A stretch of 64,000 nt of DNA from Rheinheimera sp. (GCA_008015325.1 SSFI01000057.1:1-64000), one strand, 5' to 3'. Positions 26,864 through 36,676 are shown, counted from the first letter of the stretch. A program made the numbers and translations. The notes: a model not told the origin generated them from the sequence alone.

Positions 26864-27858
26864 GCCAGGCATTTACCCCCCACGCCATCAGTTGCAACAA
26901 CGGCCTGACCGTGACGGTATTGCCTTACGGCGCTCGCGTGCAAAGCATCAAATTGTATGGTCAGGAACTGACGTTGTCACAGGCCGACCCGCAGTTTTAT
27001 CTGTCTGACAGCGCAGCGCTCGGTGCCAGTGTTGGCCGGTATGCCAACCGCATCGCCGGCGCCTGTTATACCGATAGCATGGGCCGGCAGCATCAGCTCA
27101 GCGCCAGTCAGCCACCGCATTGTCTGCATGGCGGGGTGGAAGGTTTTGCACAGCGCGCCTGGACAGTGCTGGAGCACAGCGCCAACAGCCTGCTGCTGGA
27201 ACTGATAAGTCCGGCCGGAGATCAGGGATTCCCCGGCACTTTGACGGTGCGCCAACGCCTGCAGGTGTTGGATAGCACGGACTGTCAGGGCCGGCCCGGC
27301 GGCGAATTGCAGCTGAGTTTCACGGCCAGTACCGACGCCGAAACCGTCGTCAACCTGACCAATCACTGTTACTTTAACCTGGCGCCGCAACAAACAGTGG
27401 AAGCGCTTGCAGCGCATCAGTTAGAGTTAATAGCCGAGCAATATCTGGCAGTGGACGAGCGCGGTATTCCGCTGCCGGACGCCGTGCGTTGTGTGGCCGG
27501 GAATGAATTTGATTTCCGTCAGGCCAAAGCCGTTGGGCCTTGGTGCCGGCAAAGCGCTGATTTGCCGCATGGACTGGATCATTGCTTTGTGGCGCAATCG
27601 TCAACAGAGACGCTGCCGCTTCAGGCCAGACTCAGTCACGGCAGCGGTGCAGCGCAACGCACACTGGAACTACGCAGTACCCAGCCTGGTGTACAGGTGT
27701 ATGTCAGCACTTATTTAGGTGCCCCTTTTGCGCCTTATCAGGGCATCTGTTTAGAAGCGCAAAATTTCCCGGACGCACCGAACCGGCCGGATTTTCCATC
27801 GGCCGTGCTCAGGCCCGGCGAGCTGTATCAGCAGCAGATTTTTTACCGTTTTAGTTAA
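26860..27858 (+). CDS. galM: Aldose 1-epimerase (mutarotase)
   Basis: 332 residues from an ATG overlapping the galK stop (ATGA); an upstream frame-open ATG lies inside galK. It converts beta- to alpha-galactose for GalK. Seen: NRIAGACY near 64-71, PHCLHGG near 86 with the substrate His, NLTNHCYFNL near 165-174 with the catalytic His, and the C-terminal CLEAQNFPDAPN with the base Glu. Complete Leloir set in order E-T-K-M. Confidence 0.93.
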   Translation: MSQAFTPHAISCNNGLTVTVLPYGARVQSIKLYGQELTLSQADPQFYLSDSAALGASVGRYANRIAGACYTDSMGRQHQLSASQPPHCLHGGVEGFAQRAWTVLEHSANSLLLELISPAGDQGFPGTLTVRQRLQVLDSTDCQGRPGGELQLSFTASTDAETVVNLTNHCYFNLAPQQTVEALAAHQLELIAEQYLAVDERGIPLPDAVRCVAGNEFDFRQAKAVGPWCRQSADLPHGLDHCFVAQSSTETLPLQARLSHGSGAAQRTLELRSTQPGVQVYVSTYLGAPFAPYQGICLEAQNFPDAPNRPDFPSAVLRPGELYQQQIFYRFS

Positions 27859-27930
27859 GACCAAACGCTTAAATTTATAACAACAAACTCCCCGAATAGT
27901 GGGAGATCACAGGAAAATCCAGGACTGGCT

Positions 27931-29493
27931 ATGACTTTATCAACACTCGACATGGCGATTTTTGTCGTCTACATCCTCGGCCTGCTGTTCGTCGCCTATT
28001 GGGTGTCGCGCGAAGAAAAAGGCCATCAGAAAAATACTAACGAATACTTTCTGGCCGGCAACAGCCTGCCGTGGTGGGCGATTGGCGCCTCGTTGATTGC
28101 CGCCAATATCTCGGCCGAACAAATCATCGGTATGTCCGGTTCGGGTTATGCTATTGGCTTAGGGATAGCCTCTTATGAATGGATGGCGGCGCTGACGCTG
28201 ATGTTAGTCGGTAAATACTGCCTGCCGATTTTCCTGAAAAAACAAATCTATACGATGCCGCAGTTCTTGCAGCAGCGCTTTGATAACCGCGTCCGCACCA
28301 CGCTCGCCATCTTTTGGTTATCCGTCTATGTGTTTGTCAATTTAACCGCCGTGCTGTGGCTGGGTGCTTTGGCGGTCAATGCGCTGACAGGCATTGACCT
28401 GTTCTGGAGCATGGCGCTGCTGGCGTTATTCTCGGTCAGCTATTCACTGTATGGCGGCCTTAAAGCCGTGGCATTTACCGACATTCTGCAAGTGGTGCTT
28501 TTAGTATTCGGTGGCCTGTTTATGTCGTACCTGGCGCTGAACATGATTGGCGCGGGTGCTGGTGTGCTGGCTGGTTTTGACACGCTGCTTGCCAAAGCGC
28601 CGGAAAAATTCGACATGATTTTAAGCCCGGATAATCCGCACTATGCCAGCCTGCCGGGCATTTCAGTGCTGGTCGGTGGTATGTGGGTGATGAACTTAAG
28701 TTACTGGGGTTTTAACCAATATATTATCCAGCGCGCGTTGGCCGCTTCCAGCTTGCGTGAAGCGCAAAAAGGTATCGCCTTTGCTGCCTTTCTGAAGCTG
28801 TTAATGCCGGTCATTGTGGTGTTGCCAGGTATTGCAGCCGTGCTGATCCTGCCGGATTTAGCTAAACCAGATCAGGCTTATCCACAAATGATGGCACTGA
28901 TGCCTTCTGGCCTGAAGGGCCTGATTTTCGCCGCTTTAGTGGCGGCGATTTTGTCGAGCCTGGCGTCTATGACCAACTCAGTGGCCACCATTTTTACGAT
29001 GGATTTATATGCCCAGGTCAAACCAACCCAAAGCCAGCAACATTATGTGCTGGTCGGCCGCGCAGTCAGTTTGCTGTCTTTATTAATCGCACTCTTTACC
29101 GCCAAACCGCTGCTGGGTGATTTTGACCAGGCCTTCCAATATATTCAGGAATTTACCGGCTTCTTTACGCCAGGCATTGTGGTGCTGTTTTTTATGGGCA
29201 TGTTCTGGAAAAAAACTACCGCAGACGCCGCGCTGCTGGCCGCTGTAGGCTCTGCGGTATTCAGCTTCCTGTTTTATCAGTTCTGGCCGGCGCTGCCCTT
29301 TATGGACCGGGTGGGTCTGGTATTCCTGCTGTGTCTGGGCCTGGCAATTGTGGTTTCTCTGCTGCAAGGCAATAAAAATCAGGCCGGTGCGGTGGAACTC
29401 AATGACATCAGTTTCGGTACCAGCAAAGGTTTTAGCCTGTCCTTAGCGCTCGTGGTGCTGGTGTTGGTAGTGTTCTACAGCGTGTGGTGGTGA
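27931..29493 (+). CDS. Sodium/sugar symporter (SGLT type)
   Basis: 520 residues, about 14 membrane helices, solute:sodium symporter family. EYFLAGNSLPWWAIGASLIAA near 32-52 and NISAEQIIGMSGSGY (family signature, sodium-site helix) follow the Vibrio vSGLT pattern. Helix 6 to 8 text NQYIIQRALAA and the ILSSLASMTNSVATIF sodium-site segment are conserved. In this locus galactose is the likely substrate. A 72-base gap after galM suggests coupling to the same transcript or a minor internal promoter. Confidence 0.88.
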   Translation: MTLSTLDMAIFVVYILGLLFVAYWVSREEKGHQKNTNEYFLAGNSLPWWAIGASLIAANISAEQIIGMSGSGYAIGLGIASYEWMAALTLMLVGKYCLPIFLKKQIYTMPQFLQQRFDNRVRTTLAIFWLSVYVFVNLTAVLWLGALAVNALTGIDLFWSMALLALFSVSYSLYGGLKAVAFTDILQVVLLVFGGLFMSYLALNMIGAGAGVLAGFDTLLAKAPEKFDMILSPDNPHYASLPGISVLVGGMWVMNLSYWGFNQYIIQRALAASSLREAQKGIAFAAFLKLLMPVIVVLPGIAAVLILPDLAKPDQAYPQMMALMPSGLKGLIFAALVAAILSSLASMTNSVATIFTMDLYAQVKPTQSQQHYVLVGRAVSLLSLLIALFTAKPLLGDFDQAFQYIQEFTGFFTPGIVVLFFMGMFWKKTTADAALLAAVGSAVFSFLFYQFWPALPFMDRVGLVFLLCLGLAIVVSLLQGNKNQAGAVELNDISFGTSKGFSLSLALVVLVLVVFYSVWW

Positions 29494-32045
29494 TGATGCG
29501 GTTCCAGCCAACAACACTGCTGACACTGGCGGCGCTGTCACTCAGCGCCGCCGCCAGTGAATCTTATGTCAAAGACGGCGTCTGGTATCAGACGAATGCT
29601 GATGGCAAACCTGCAGAAGTAGCGCTGTTTGGCGCCAACTACAGCCTGCCGTTTGCCTTTGGTTATCGTTCGGTCAAAGCCATGGGTTTGTCGCACGAGG
29701 AGATGATCCGGCTGGACGTGGCGCATCTGGCACGTTTAGGCGTCACGGCGTACCGCATCCATTTGTGGGACCGTTTAATTAGCGACCGCGACGGCAATCT
29801 GCTTGAGAACGAGCATCTCAAGCTGTTTGATTTTCTGCTCTCAGAACTCAAACGCTACAACATTAAAGCGGTGGTGACGCCGATTGGCTGGTGGGGCAGC
29901 GGTTATCCGGCGCCGGACCCAGAAGAGTCTGGTTTTTCCGTGCTGTACAGCAAAAACCAGATGAACGAAAAAGCTGATGCGATCAAAGCGCAGCACCGTT
30001 ATTTAACCCAGCTGATGGCGCATAAAAACCGCGATGGCGTGCCCTACGCCAAAGACCCGAATATTCTGGCGTTTGAACTGTTTAACGAACCAAAGCACGC
30101 TGACGCCGGCGCGGTGACGGCTTATGTCAACGATCTGATCAAAGTCATGCGCGACGCAGGTGTGACTAAACCATTGTTTTATAACAGTAGCGAACAAGGT
30201 AACTGGCCGGAATTTGCCAAAGCCTTGTGTCAAAGCAATATCGATGGTGTGTCGTTTCAATGGTACCCAACCGGATTGCTGAAATACAGCAGCCTGCAAA
30301 GCAATGTGCTGGGCTCGGTTGCCCAGTATCACAACCCATTTAAAGACATCGCCGAGTGCGCCAGCAAAGCGCGGATGATTTACGAATTTGATGCCGCCGA
30401 TGTCAAAGCACCGTTGTTGTATCCAGCGATGGCGCGCAGTTTCCGTACTGCAGGTTTTCAGTGGGCGACCCAGTTTGCCTATGACCCGGCGGCGCTCGCC
30501 GCCAGCAATGCTGAATACAACACGCATTATTTAAATTTGTTGTACACCCCGGCCAAAGCCATCAGCTTTTTGATCGCCGGCGAAGTGTTTCGCAGCCTGC
30601 CACGTGGCGCGGATACCGGTGCTTATCCGGCATCGAATCAGTTTGGTGGCGCGGCGCTGAATATACGGTTAGATCCGGTAACAGGCCTGGCGCTGCTGAA
30701 TAACGGCAGCCGGTTTTATCACAGCCATAGTACAACTGATATGCCTGTGCAGGCAGACCAACTGCGTCATATCGCCGGTGTCGGCAGCTCGCCGCTGGTG
30801 CAATATCAGGGCAGTGGCGCGTATTTCCTCGATCAACAACAAGCTGGTTTATGGCAGCTGGAAGTGTATCCGGATGCGACTGAACTGGACGACCCGCACC
30901 AGAATTCCAGCTTAAAACGTGAGGCGGTGCGACTGTCGGTCAGTGCCCGCGAGATGACTATTCAGCTGGCCGATTTGGGCAAAAACTTTGTGCTGCAGCG
31001 TGCCGATGGCTCGCAGCTGGCCGTGAAAAACGGCTTAGTGACGCTGACGCCGGGTCGTTATCTGCTGGCGAAAACTGCGGCCTTATTTGCACAGAACAAA
31101 GCGCAGGATCGGCCTTTCCTGCTGCCGGAAATCACCGCCAAACCGGCGCTGCTGGTCCATCAGCCGCTGCGGCAATGGCCCATCGACCAGCCGCTGCCAG
31201 TCTGTGCGCAGCTGTCTGCAGCAAACGTATCCAGCCTGAAAGTCAGCCTGTTTTACCGGCTCGCTGGTGAAGGTCAGGTGCAAGAACAACCGATGCAGGT
31301 GGAAGATTTAGGCCGCTATTGCGCTAAGCTGAAGCTGCCAGCACAAAGCGGTCTGCTGCAATATCAGCTGGTACTGCAAGAAAATAGCAAAGCGCTGAGT
31401 TTCCCCGGCGCAGTCGAAGCGCTGCCGTCGGACTGGGATTTCCCGCAAAGCCCACAACATCATTTCAGCACTTTGCTGCAACAACCCGGTGCCGCAGTGC
31501 CGCTGTTTGATGCCCATGTTGATCAGAGTGTCGACCAGACCACTGTGCTTTATCCAAAAGATGCGCAAGTCACGCAGCAATGGCTGGCCGGTGAACGTCA
31601 GCAAGGCCTGGTTTTACGCCTGCGCCCGGCCAAAACACCAGACTGGCAACAACCGCCTTTAGCCTTGTTACGCACCGAAACCCATGCGGTGATGGGGCTG
31701 ACGCAACGCGATTTAGCCGGGTACACTAAGGTCGCTATTAAAATGCGTGCAGTGAAAGAGAGTCTGCCGGTGCGTTTTGCGCTGCTAAATAAAGACGGTC
31801 TGGCTTTTGGCATCGACCTGGAAGCCAGCTCCGACTGGCGTTATCAACTGGTGCCGCTGAGCGCGCTCCAAGCAACGCCAACACTGCTGACGCAGGCCTA
31901 CCCGACTTTTATGCCGGCACAGCTTACGCATCAGGGCCAGAGCCTCGGTGATTTGTCGCAGTTACAGGGCACGCAGTGGCAGTTATTGGCGCCAAGCGAT
32001 GGGAACAATGCACTGGAAATTGCCGAAGTGAGTTTAATGCGTTAA
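29493..32045 (+). CDS. Secreted clan GH-A (GH5-like) glycosidase with accessory C-terminus
   Basis: 850 residues; ATG at 29493 overlaps the symporter stop (TGATG). A signal peptide leads to a TIM barrel (about 35-360) with FELFNEP (acid/base Glu199) and MIYEFDAAD (nucleophile Glu298), the two-glutamate layout of clan GH-A. The remaining 480 residues hold beta-rich domains and a carbohydrate-binding-like C-terminus (about 690-850). The exact family is not certain (GH5, GH42 or GH53-like features would have to be tested). A role in cutting galactan or galactosides before import fits the neighbours. Confidence 0.7.
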   Translation: MMRFQPTTLLTLAALSLSAAASESYVKDGVWYQTNADGKPAEVALFGANYSLPFAFGYRSVKAMGLSHEEMIRLDVAHLARLGVTAYRIHLWDRLISDRDGNLLENEHLKLFDFLLSELKRYNIKAVVTPIGWWGSGYPAPDPEESGFSVLYSKNQMNEKADAIKAQHRYLTQLMAHKNRDGVPYAKDPNILAFELFNEPKHADAGAVTAYVNDLIKVMRDAGVTKPLFYNSSEQGNWPEFAKALCQSNIDGVSFQWYPTGLLKYSSLQSNVLGSVAQYHNPFKDIAECASKARMIYEFDAADVKAPLLYPAMARSFRTAGFQWATQFAYDPAALAASNAEYNTHYLNLLYTPAKAISFLIAGEVFRSLPRGADTGAYPASNQFGGAALNIRLDPVTGLALLNNGSRFYHSHSTTDMPVQADQLRHIAGVGSSPLVQYQGSGAYFLDQQQAGLWQLEVYPDATELDDPHQNSSLKREAVRLSVSAREMTIQLADLGKNFVLQRADGSQLAVKNGLVTLTPGRYLLAKTAALFAQNKAQDRPFLLPEITAKPALLVHQPLRQWPIDQPLPVCAQLSAANVSSLKVSLFYRLAGEGQVQEQPMQVEDLGRYCAKLKLPAQSGLLQYQLVLQENSKALSFPGAVEALPSDWDFPQSPQHHFSTLLQQPGAAVPLFDAHVDQSVDQTTVLYPKDAQVTQQWLAGERQQGLVLRLRPAKTPDWQQPPLALLRTETHAVMGLTQRDLAGYTKVAIKMRAVKESLPVRFALLNKDGLAFGIDLEASSDWRYQLVPLSALQATPTLLTQAYPTFMPAQLTHQGQSLGDLSQLQGTQWQLLAPSDGNNALEIAEVSLMR

Positions 32046-32055
32046 CGGAGCCTTA

Positions 32056-33468
32056 TTGCCAAACCGCGCGACCACAAACCGAGCCAGCACAAGCCAGGCC
32101 AACACGAACCGTGCCGCCAGCAACCACAAAGTCCAGCGCTACCTGTTAGCCGCTGGCTTTTTGGCGTTGTTTTTTGCCAACCAGAGTGTGCTGGTGCTGG
32201 CCGTGCCGTTTTATCAGATGACGCTGGCGCTGGACCCGCTGTTATTAAGTCTGGCGATCGCCGGGCCTATGTTGCTGGGCAGCAGTATCAGTGGTTATGT
32301 TGGCCGCGCGTCGGACTGCTGCCAAAGCCGCCTTGGCCGGCGCCGGCCGTTTTTACTGGCCGGAGTGCTGGGGTTAAGCCTGAGTTTTGTGCTGATGTGG
32401 CAGGTGCCAGCCGACTGGCCACCGCTATGGCAACTTGGTTATTTCTCGCTGCTGTCTTTGTTATTTTTTCTGGCGCTGCCGCTGTTGGCGGTGCCGCTAT
32501 CAAGCCTGGTATTTGAACAAACACCAGATCCGCAACAACGCACGGCGGTGTTTGGCCTCGCCAGTGCGGTGCAAAAACTTGGCTCTTTGGGTTATCAGTG
32601 GCTGGTGCCGTTGTCGCAACTGGCGCTGTTCAGTAGTTTTCAGCAAGGCGTGCGCTGGGTCGGCGCCCTGACCGGCACTTTGCTGATTGCGCTGCCGGGG
32701 TTATTGTTGGCTTTTCGCGCCCGCGAGACAAATCACGCTACAAATCACGATTCAAACCACAAGGCAGCGCCGGCAACACAGGCCCCGGTCGCGGCGCGCG
32801 ACAGCCTGAGCCTGTTGTGCCAACGGCCGCTACTGCGCTGGCTAATGCTGTTATGTCTGCTGCAACTCTGTGGCTGCGCTTTTGTCGCGACGCTGGATTA
32901 TTACCTGCTGGTGTATGCGATGAATCAGGCCGATTTGGTCGCCGGCTCCTGGTGGAAAGCCTTGTTATCCAGTGGCTATGCTTTGGCTGGCCTGGCTTTT
33001 GTCCCCGTGCTTGGCTGGAGCAGCGCGCGCTTTGGCGCCGTGCACACTTTGTGCTGGGTCTTTATGCTGAATTTGCTCGGCGGTGCCGCCAAATGGTGGT
33101 TGTATCAGGGCGACCCGACCTATTGGCTGTTGCTCGATGCTATCCTTTGCAGCGCAGCCTGGACTGCGATGGCAATGCTGATCCCCCCGCTGTTGGCCGC
33201 CACTGAACCGGCCGGCAGCACAGCCTTTGGCGCGGTGTCGGCGCTGCATCATTGGGTAGTCAGTGTTAGCGCGGCGCTGTCTATGTTATTGTCTGGCCTC
33301 GCTTTAAATACGCTTGGTTTTGCTGCCGGCGCCGGTGCAGCGCAGGCTGACGGCGTACTCGACGCCATGCGGCTGTTATTAAGTGGCGGCACTGTGCTTT
33401 GTAGTCTTTTCGCCCTGTTGGTGCTTTGGCACGTGCAGCGGCTGCAGTTTTTGGAGGAACACCGCTGA
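32056..33468 (+). CDS. MFS sugar transporter (SLC45/sugar:H+ symporter-like)
   Basis: 470 residues with 12 hydrophobic segments. It begins at a TTG 5 bases after GGAG; no other start leaves helix 1 intact. The loop 2-3 motif GYVGRASDCCQSRLGRRRPF is the MFS motif A in the form seen in disaccharide/SLC45-type carriers. The N-terminal 24 residues are low-complexity (TTNRASTSQANTNRAASN, a 15-base repeat), and the central loop carries another one (NHATNHDSNHK). Probably imports a di- or oligosaccharide in parallel with the symporter. Confidence 0.75.
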   Translation: MPNRATTNRASTSQANTNRAASNHKVQRYLLAAGFLALFFANQSVLVLAVPFYQMTLALDPLLLSLAIAGPMLLGSSISGYVGRASDCCQSRLGRRRPFLLAGVLGLSLSFVLMWQVPADWPPLWQLGYFSLLSLLFFLALPLLAVPLSSLVFEQTPDPQQRTAVFGLASAVQKLGSLGYQWLVPLSQLALFSSFQQGVRWVGALTGTLLIALPGLLLAFRARETNHATNHDSNHKAAPATQAPVAARDSLSLLCQRPLLRWLMLLCLLQLCGCAFVATLDYYLLVYAMNQADLVAGSWWKALLSSGYALAGLAFVPVLGWSSARFGAVHTLCWVFMLNLLGGAAKWWLYQGDPTYWLLLDAILCSAAWTAMAMLIPPLLAATEPAGSTAFGAVSALHHWVVSVSAALSMLLSGLALNTLGFAAGAGAAQADGVLDAMRLLLSGGTVLCSLFALLVLWHVQRLQFLEEHR

Positions 33469-34484
33469 TGGCCAATATTAAAGATGTCGCCCGCGTCGCC
33501 GGCGTGTCGATTGCGACCGTATCGCGCGTCATCAATGGCAATCACAAGGTCGGCGACGCGTGTCGCGCCCGGGTGCAAAAAGTCATCAAAGAGCTGGGTT
33601 ACCGGCCCAACAGCAATGCACAGGCCTTAGTCAGCAAAACCAAAAGTACTATTGGTCTGGTCACGCCGAAACTGGCGATGACCTTTTTCGGCACCCTTGC
33701 TGCCGGCGTCGAGAAAACCGCCCGCGAACAAAGCTACAAGCTGCTGATGGCCAATTCGATGTATGAAACCCAGTCAGAACTGGACGCCATCAATTCACTG
33801 CGCGACCACAACTGCCAGGCCATAGTGCTGCACAGCGAATATTCCGACGAAAAAACCCTGATTAAACTCGCCGAAGAGATCCCCGGTCTGGTGCTGGTCA
33901 ATCGCTACATTCCGGCCATCGCGCATCGTTGTGTCTGGCTCGACAACATCGCCGGCGCCGCAGCAGCCACGCAGATGCTGCTGGAGAATAACCACCGCGA
34001 TTTTGCGGTCATCACCAGTATTTACCAAAACCGCGACCCCGGCGCACGGCTGCAAGGCATCCGCCAGACGTTGGCCGGTGCGCAAATCACACTCAGAGAT
34101 GAGGCGATTGAAGAATCGACCGCCAATATCGAAGGCGGCATGCAGGCGGTAGAAGCGCTGCTTAAGCGCAAAGTGCATTTCACCGCGCTGCTGGCCTACA
34201 ACGATTTAATGGCGGTCGGTGCTATTCATGCACTCTTTGCTGCCGGCCTACGGGTGCCAGAAGATGTGTCAGTGGTGGGTTTTGACGACTTGATCGTCGC
34301 CCGCGCCTGCCGGCCGCAGCTCACCACTATGCATTACCCGGTCGAAGAAATGGCCAGCTACGCCGCCCGCCTCGCCATTGAACTATCCAGCGACCCAACG
34401 GCAGAGCCGGCGCATCGCACTCATCTGTTTTTATCACAGCTGATCGAGCGGGATTCGGTGGCTTCAGTCAGCGCAGAGATCTGA
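33468..34484 (+). CDS. LacI/GalR-family regulator
   Basis: 338 residues; ATG overlaps the MFS stop (TGATG), GGAGG 10 bases upstream. HTH at 4-24 (IKDVARVAGVSIATVSRVIN), hinge helix SNAQALVSKT, then the sugar-binding core (SIGLV-type strand, VVGFDDLIVAR near 275). Close in style to GalR/GalS. Likely target: the GGAAAACGTTTTCC palindrome at 17437, repressing the whole locus until galactose or an intermediate appears. Confidence 0.88.
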   Translation: MANIKDVARVAGVSIATVSRVINGNHKVGDACRARVQKVIKELGYRPNSNAQALVSKTKSTIGLVTPKLAMTFFGTLAAGVEKTAREQSYKLLMANSMYETQSELDAINSLRDHNCQAIVLHSEYSDEKTLIKLAEEIPGLVLVNRYIPAIAHRCVWLDNIAGAAAATQMLLENNHRDFAVITSIYQNRDPGARLQGIRQTLAGAQITLRDEAIEESTANIEGGMQAVEALLKRKVHFTALLAYNDLMAVGAIHALFAAGLRVPEDVSVVGFDDLIVARACRPQLTTMHYPVEEMASYAARLAIELSSDPTAEPAHRTHLFLSQLIERDSVASVSAEI

Positions 34485-34570
34485 AGTAGCCAGACCTGCG
34501 CCGAAGCGAACTGAAGCAGACAGCATCGGCAGAAATCAGTAGAATATCGGCCTTCTTCAGCCGCCGACTT

Positions 34571-36409
34571 TTGCTAACCAAGGTAACCGCCGCTTTGCAC
34601 CCAGCACCCTCTACTCCCGATCTGTTGCACCAAACGCTGAAACAAACTTTCGGTTACAGCGAATTTCGTTTTGGTCAGGTTGAGATCATTGAGCAGGTGC
34701 TGGCTGGGCGCGATTGTTTTGTGCTGATGCCGACCGGTGGCGGGAAGTCGATGTGTTATCAGCTGCCGGCGCTGTTGTTGCCGGGCGTCACTGTGGTGGT
34801 GTCGCCGCTGATGTCGCTGATGAAAGATCAGGTCGATGGCCTGCAGGCGATGGGCATTGCCGCTGATTTTGTGAACAGCAGCCTGGCGCGCGAACAAGTG
34901 CTGGACGTATTCCGCCGCCTGCGCGACGGCCAGATAAAACTGTTGTATGTCGCGCCGGAACGGCTGTTACAGGAACAGTTTCTGCAGCGCCTTGGCGAAG
35001 TTGGGGTCAGCCTGTTTGCCATCGACGAAGCGCACTGCGTGTCGCAATGGGGCCACGATTTCCGCCCGGATTACATCGCCTTAGCGCGGCTGAAACAGCA
35101 ATTCCCGCAAGTGCCCATTCTGGCCCTGACCGCCACCGCCGACCCGGCCACGCAGCAGGATATCCGCCAGCAGCTGGGTTTGTACCAGCCTTTTATCAGT
35201 ATCAGCAGTTTTGACCGCCCCAATATCCGCTACACAGTGCTGGAAAAATTCCGCCCGCTGGAGCAGCTGGTGACTTTGCTGAAAAGCCAGGAAAATCAGA
35301 GCGGTATTGTGTATTGCTCGTCGCGCAAAAAAGTCGACGAATTAGCTGAACAGCTCAAAAGCAAAGGCTTTGCCGTCGGCGCTTATCATGCCGGCCTCAG
35401 TAACGAACAACGCGCCCTCGTGCAGGACCAGTTTAAGCGTGACCAGCTGCAGCTGATTGTCGCCACTGTCGCTTTTGGCATGGGCGTGAATAAACCCAAT
35501 ATCCGCTTTGTCGTGCACTTTGATTTGCCGCGCACCATCGAAGCCTATTATCAGGAAACCGGCCGCGCCGGCCGTGACGGCGTTGCCGCTGAAGCCATTA
35601 TGTTATTTGACCCGGCCGACACGGCGCGTACACGCAAATGGATTGAAACCGACGAAAACCAAAACCGGATTGAAGTGACGCTGCAGCGTTTTAATGCGAT
35701 GGCGGCTTTTGCTGAAGCCCAGACTTGCCGCCGCCAGGTGCTGCTGAATTATTTCGGCGAAGCCAGTCAGCAGGCCTGCGGCAACTGCGATATTTGCCTC
35801 GACCCACCACAACGCTTTGACGGCACTGAGCTGGCACAAAAAGCGCTGTCTTGTGTTTATCGCGTCGGCCAGAGCTTTGGTATGCACCATGTCATCGACG
35901 TCCTGCGCGGCAGTCAGGGCCAGAAAATCACTGAACTCGGCCACGACAAACTGTCCACCTACGGCATCGGCAAAGACAAAAGCCATGATTATTGGCTGTC
36001 AGTGCTACGCCAGCTGATCCATTACGGCTTGTTGCAACAGGACATCACCCGTCACTCAGTACTGCAGTTATTACCCGCAGCAAGACCTGTACTTAAAGGC
36101 GAAACCAGCCTGCAACTGGCCATTCCGCGTTTAAGCGCACCGACCTCACCGAAAGCCGGCAAAGCCCAGCAAAAACAAGACTACGACCGGCTGCTGTTCA
36201 GCAAACTGCGCGCCCTGCGCAAACAAATCGCCGAACGCACCGACGTCGCGCCTTTTGTGGTGTTCAGCGACGCGTCGTTAATCGAAATGGCCCAGCAAAT
36301 GCCCACCAGCCGCAGCGACTTCCTCGCCATCAGCGGCGTCGGCCAAACCAAACTCAGCCGCTACGGTGATGAATTTCTGGATTTAATTGCCGAGTATCTG
36401 GACCAGTAG
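34571..36409 (+). CDS. recQ: ATP-dependent DNA helicase RecQ
   Basis: 612 residues from TTG at 34571 (another TTG at 34595 is possible; both lack a strong ribosome site). Superfamily 2 motifs: PTGGGKSMCYQLPA (Walker A), DEAHC (Walker B), QETGRAGRDG (motif VI). The RecQ-C-terminal zinc cysteines are seen in the region CRRQVLLNYFGE to CGNCDIC, followed by a winged helix and a HRDC domain at about 530-600. 3'-5' helicase in recombination and fork repair. Confidence 0.95.
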   Translation: MLTKVTAALHPAPSTPDLLHQTLKQTFGYSEFRFGQVEIIEQVLAGRDCFVLMPTGGGKSMCYQLPALLLPGVTVVVSPLMSLMKDQVDGLQAMGIAADFVNSSLAREQVLDVFRRLRDGQIKLLYVAPERLLQEQFLQRLGEVGVSLFAIDEAHCVSQWGHDFRPDYIALARLKQQFPQVPILALTATADPATQQDIRQQLGLYQPFISISSFDRPNIRYTVLEKFRPLEQLVTLLKSQENQSGIVYCSSRKKVDELAEQLKSKGFAVGAYHAGLSNEQRALVQDQFKRDQLQLIVATVAFGMGVNKPNIRFVVHFDLPRTIEAYYQETGRAGRDGVAAEAIMLFDPADTARTRKWIETDENQNRIEVTLQRFNAMAAFAEAQTCRRQVLLNYFGEASQQACGNCDICLDPPQRFDGTELAQKALSCVYRVGQSFGMHHVIDVLRGSQGQKITELGHDKLSTYGIGKDKSHDYWLSVLRQLIHYGLLQQDITRHSVLQLLPAARPVLKGETSLQLAIPRLSAPTSPKAGKAQQKQDYDRLLFSKLRALRKQIAERTDVAPFVVFSDASLIEMAQQMPTSRSDFLAISGVGQTKLSRYGDEFLDLIAEYLDQ

Positions 36410-36520
36410 GTGGTACGCCGGGGCTGGCTTTTGCCTTGCGCACAGCTGTTTGCTGGTGTTCAGCTTTATGACGAGACTGTTTAGATTTCGGCGGAAAAAG
36501 TGACAACCGCCAGCTCAGGC

Positions 36521-36538
36521 TGTGTGGAAATCCACACA
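36521..36538. promoter_or_regulatory. Palindrome TGTGTGGA-AA-TCCACACA, possible DctD-type enhancer
   Basis: Perfect 8-bp arms with a 2-bp spacer lie about 73 bases upstream of the sigma54-like element, the place expected for an enhancer-binding activator of dctA. The form resembles what I recall of DctD sites, without certainty. Confidence 0.5.
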
Positions 36539-36610
36539 ACAGCCTACATTATCAGCGCCAAGCGAAAATCAACCATTTGATAAATAACAACTTTATCATC
36601 AAACCATTTT

Positions 36611-36625
36611 TGGCCCAGCCTTTGC
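36611..36625 (+). promoter_or_regulatory. Sigma54-type promoter (TGGCCC-N4-TTTGC)
   Basis: GG at 36612-36613 and GC at 36624-36625 are exactly 12 apart, as required for the -24/-12 elements; flanking bases fit TGGC...TTGC apart from one or two positions. It lies 51 bases before the dctA start. Confidence 0.6.
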
Positions 36626-36676
36626 CTCTGTCCATCCGACAGGGAGATTTCCTCCGCCAACTAAAAAGAGAACAAG

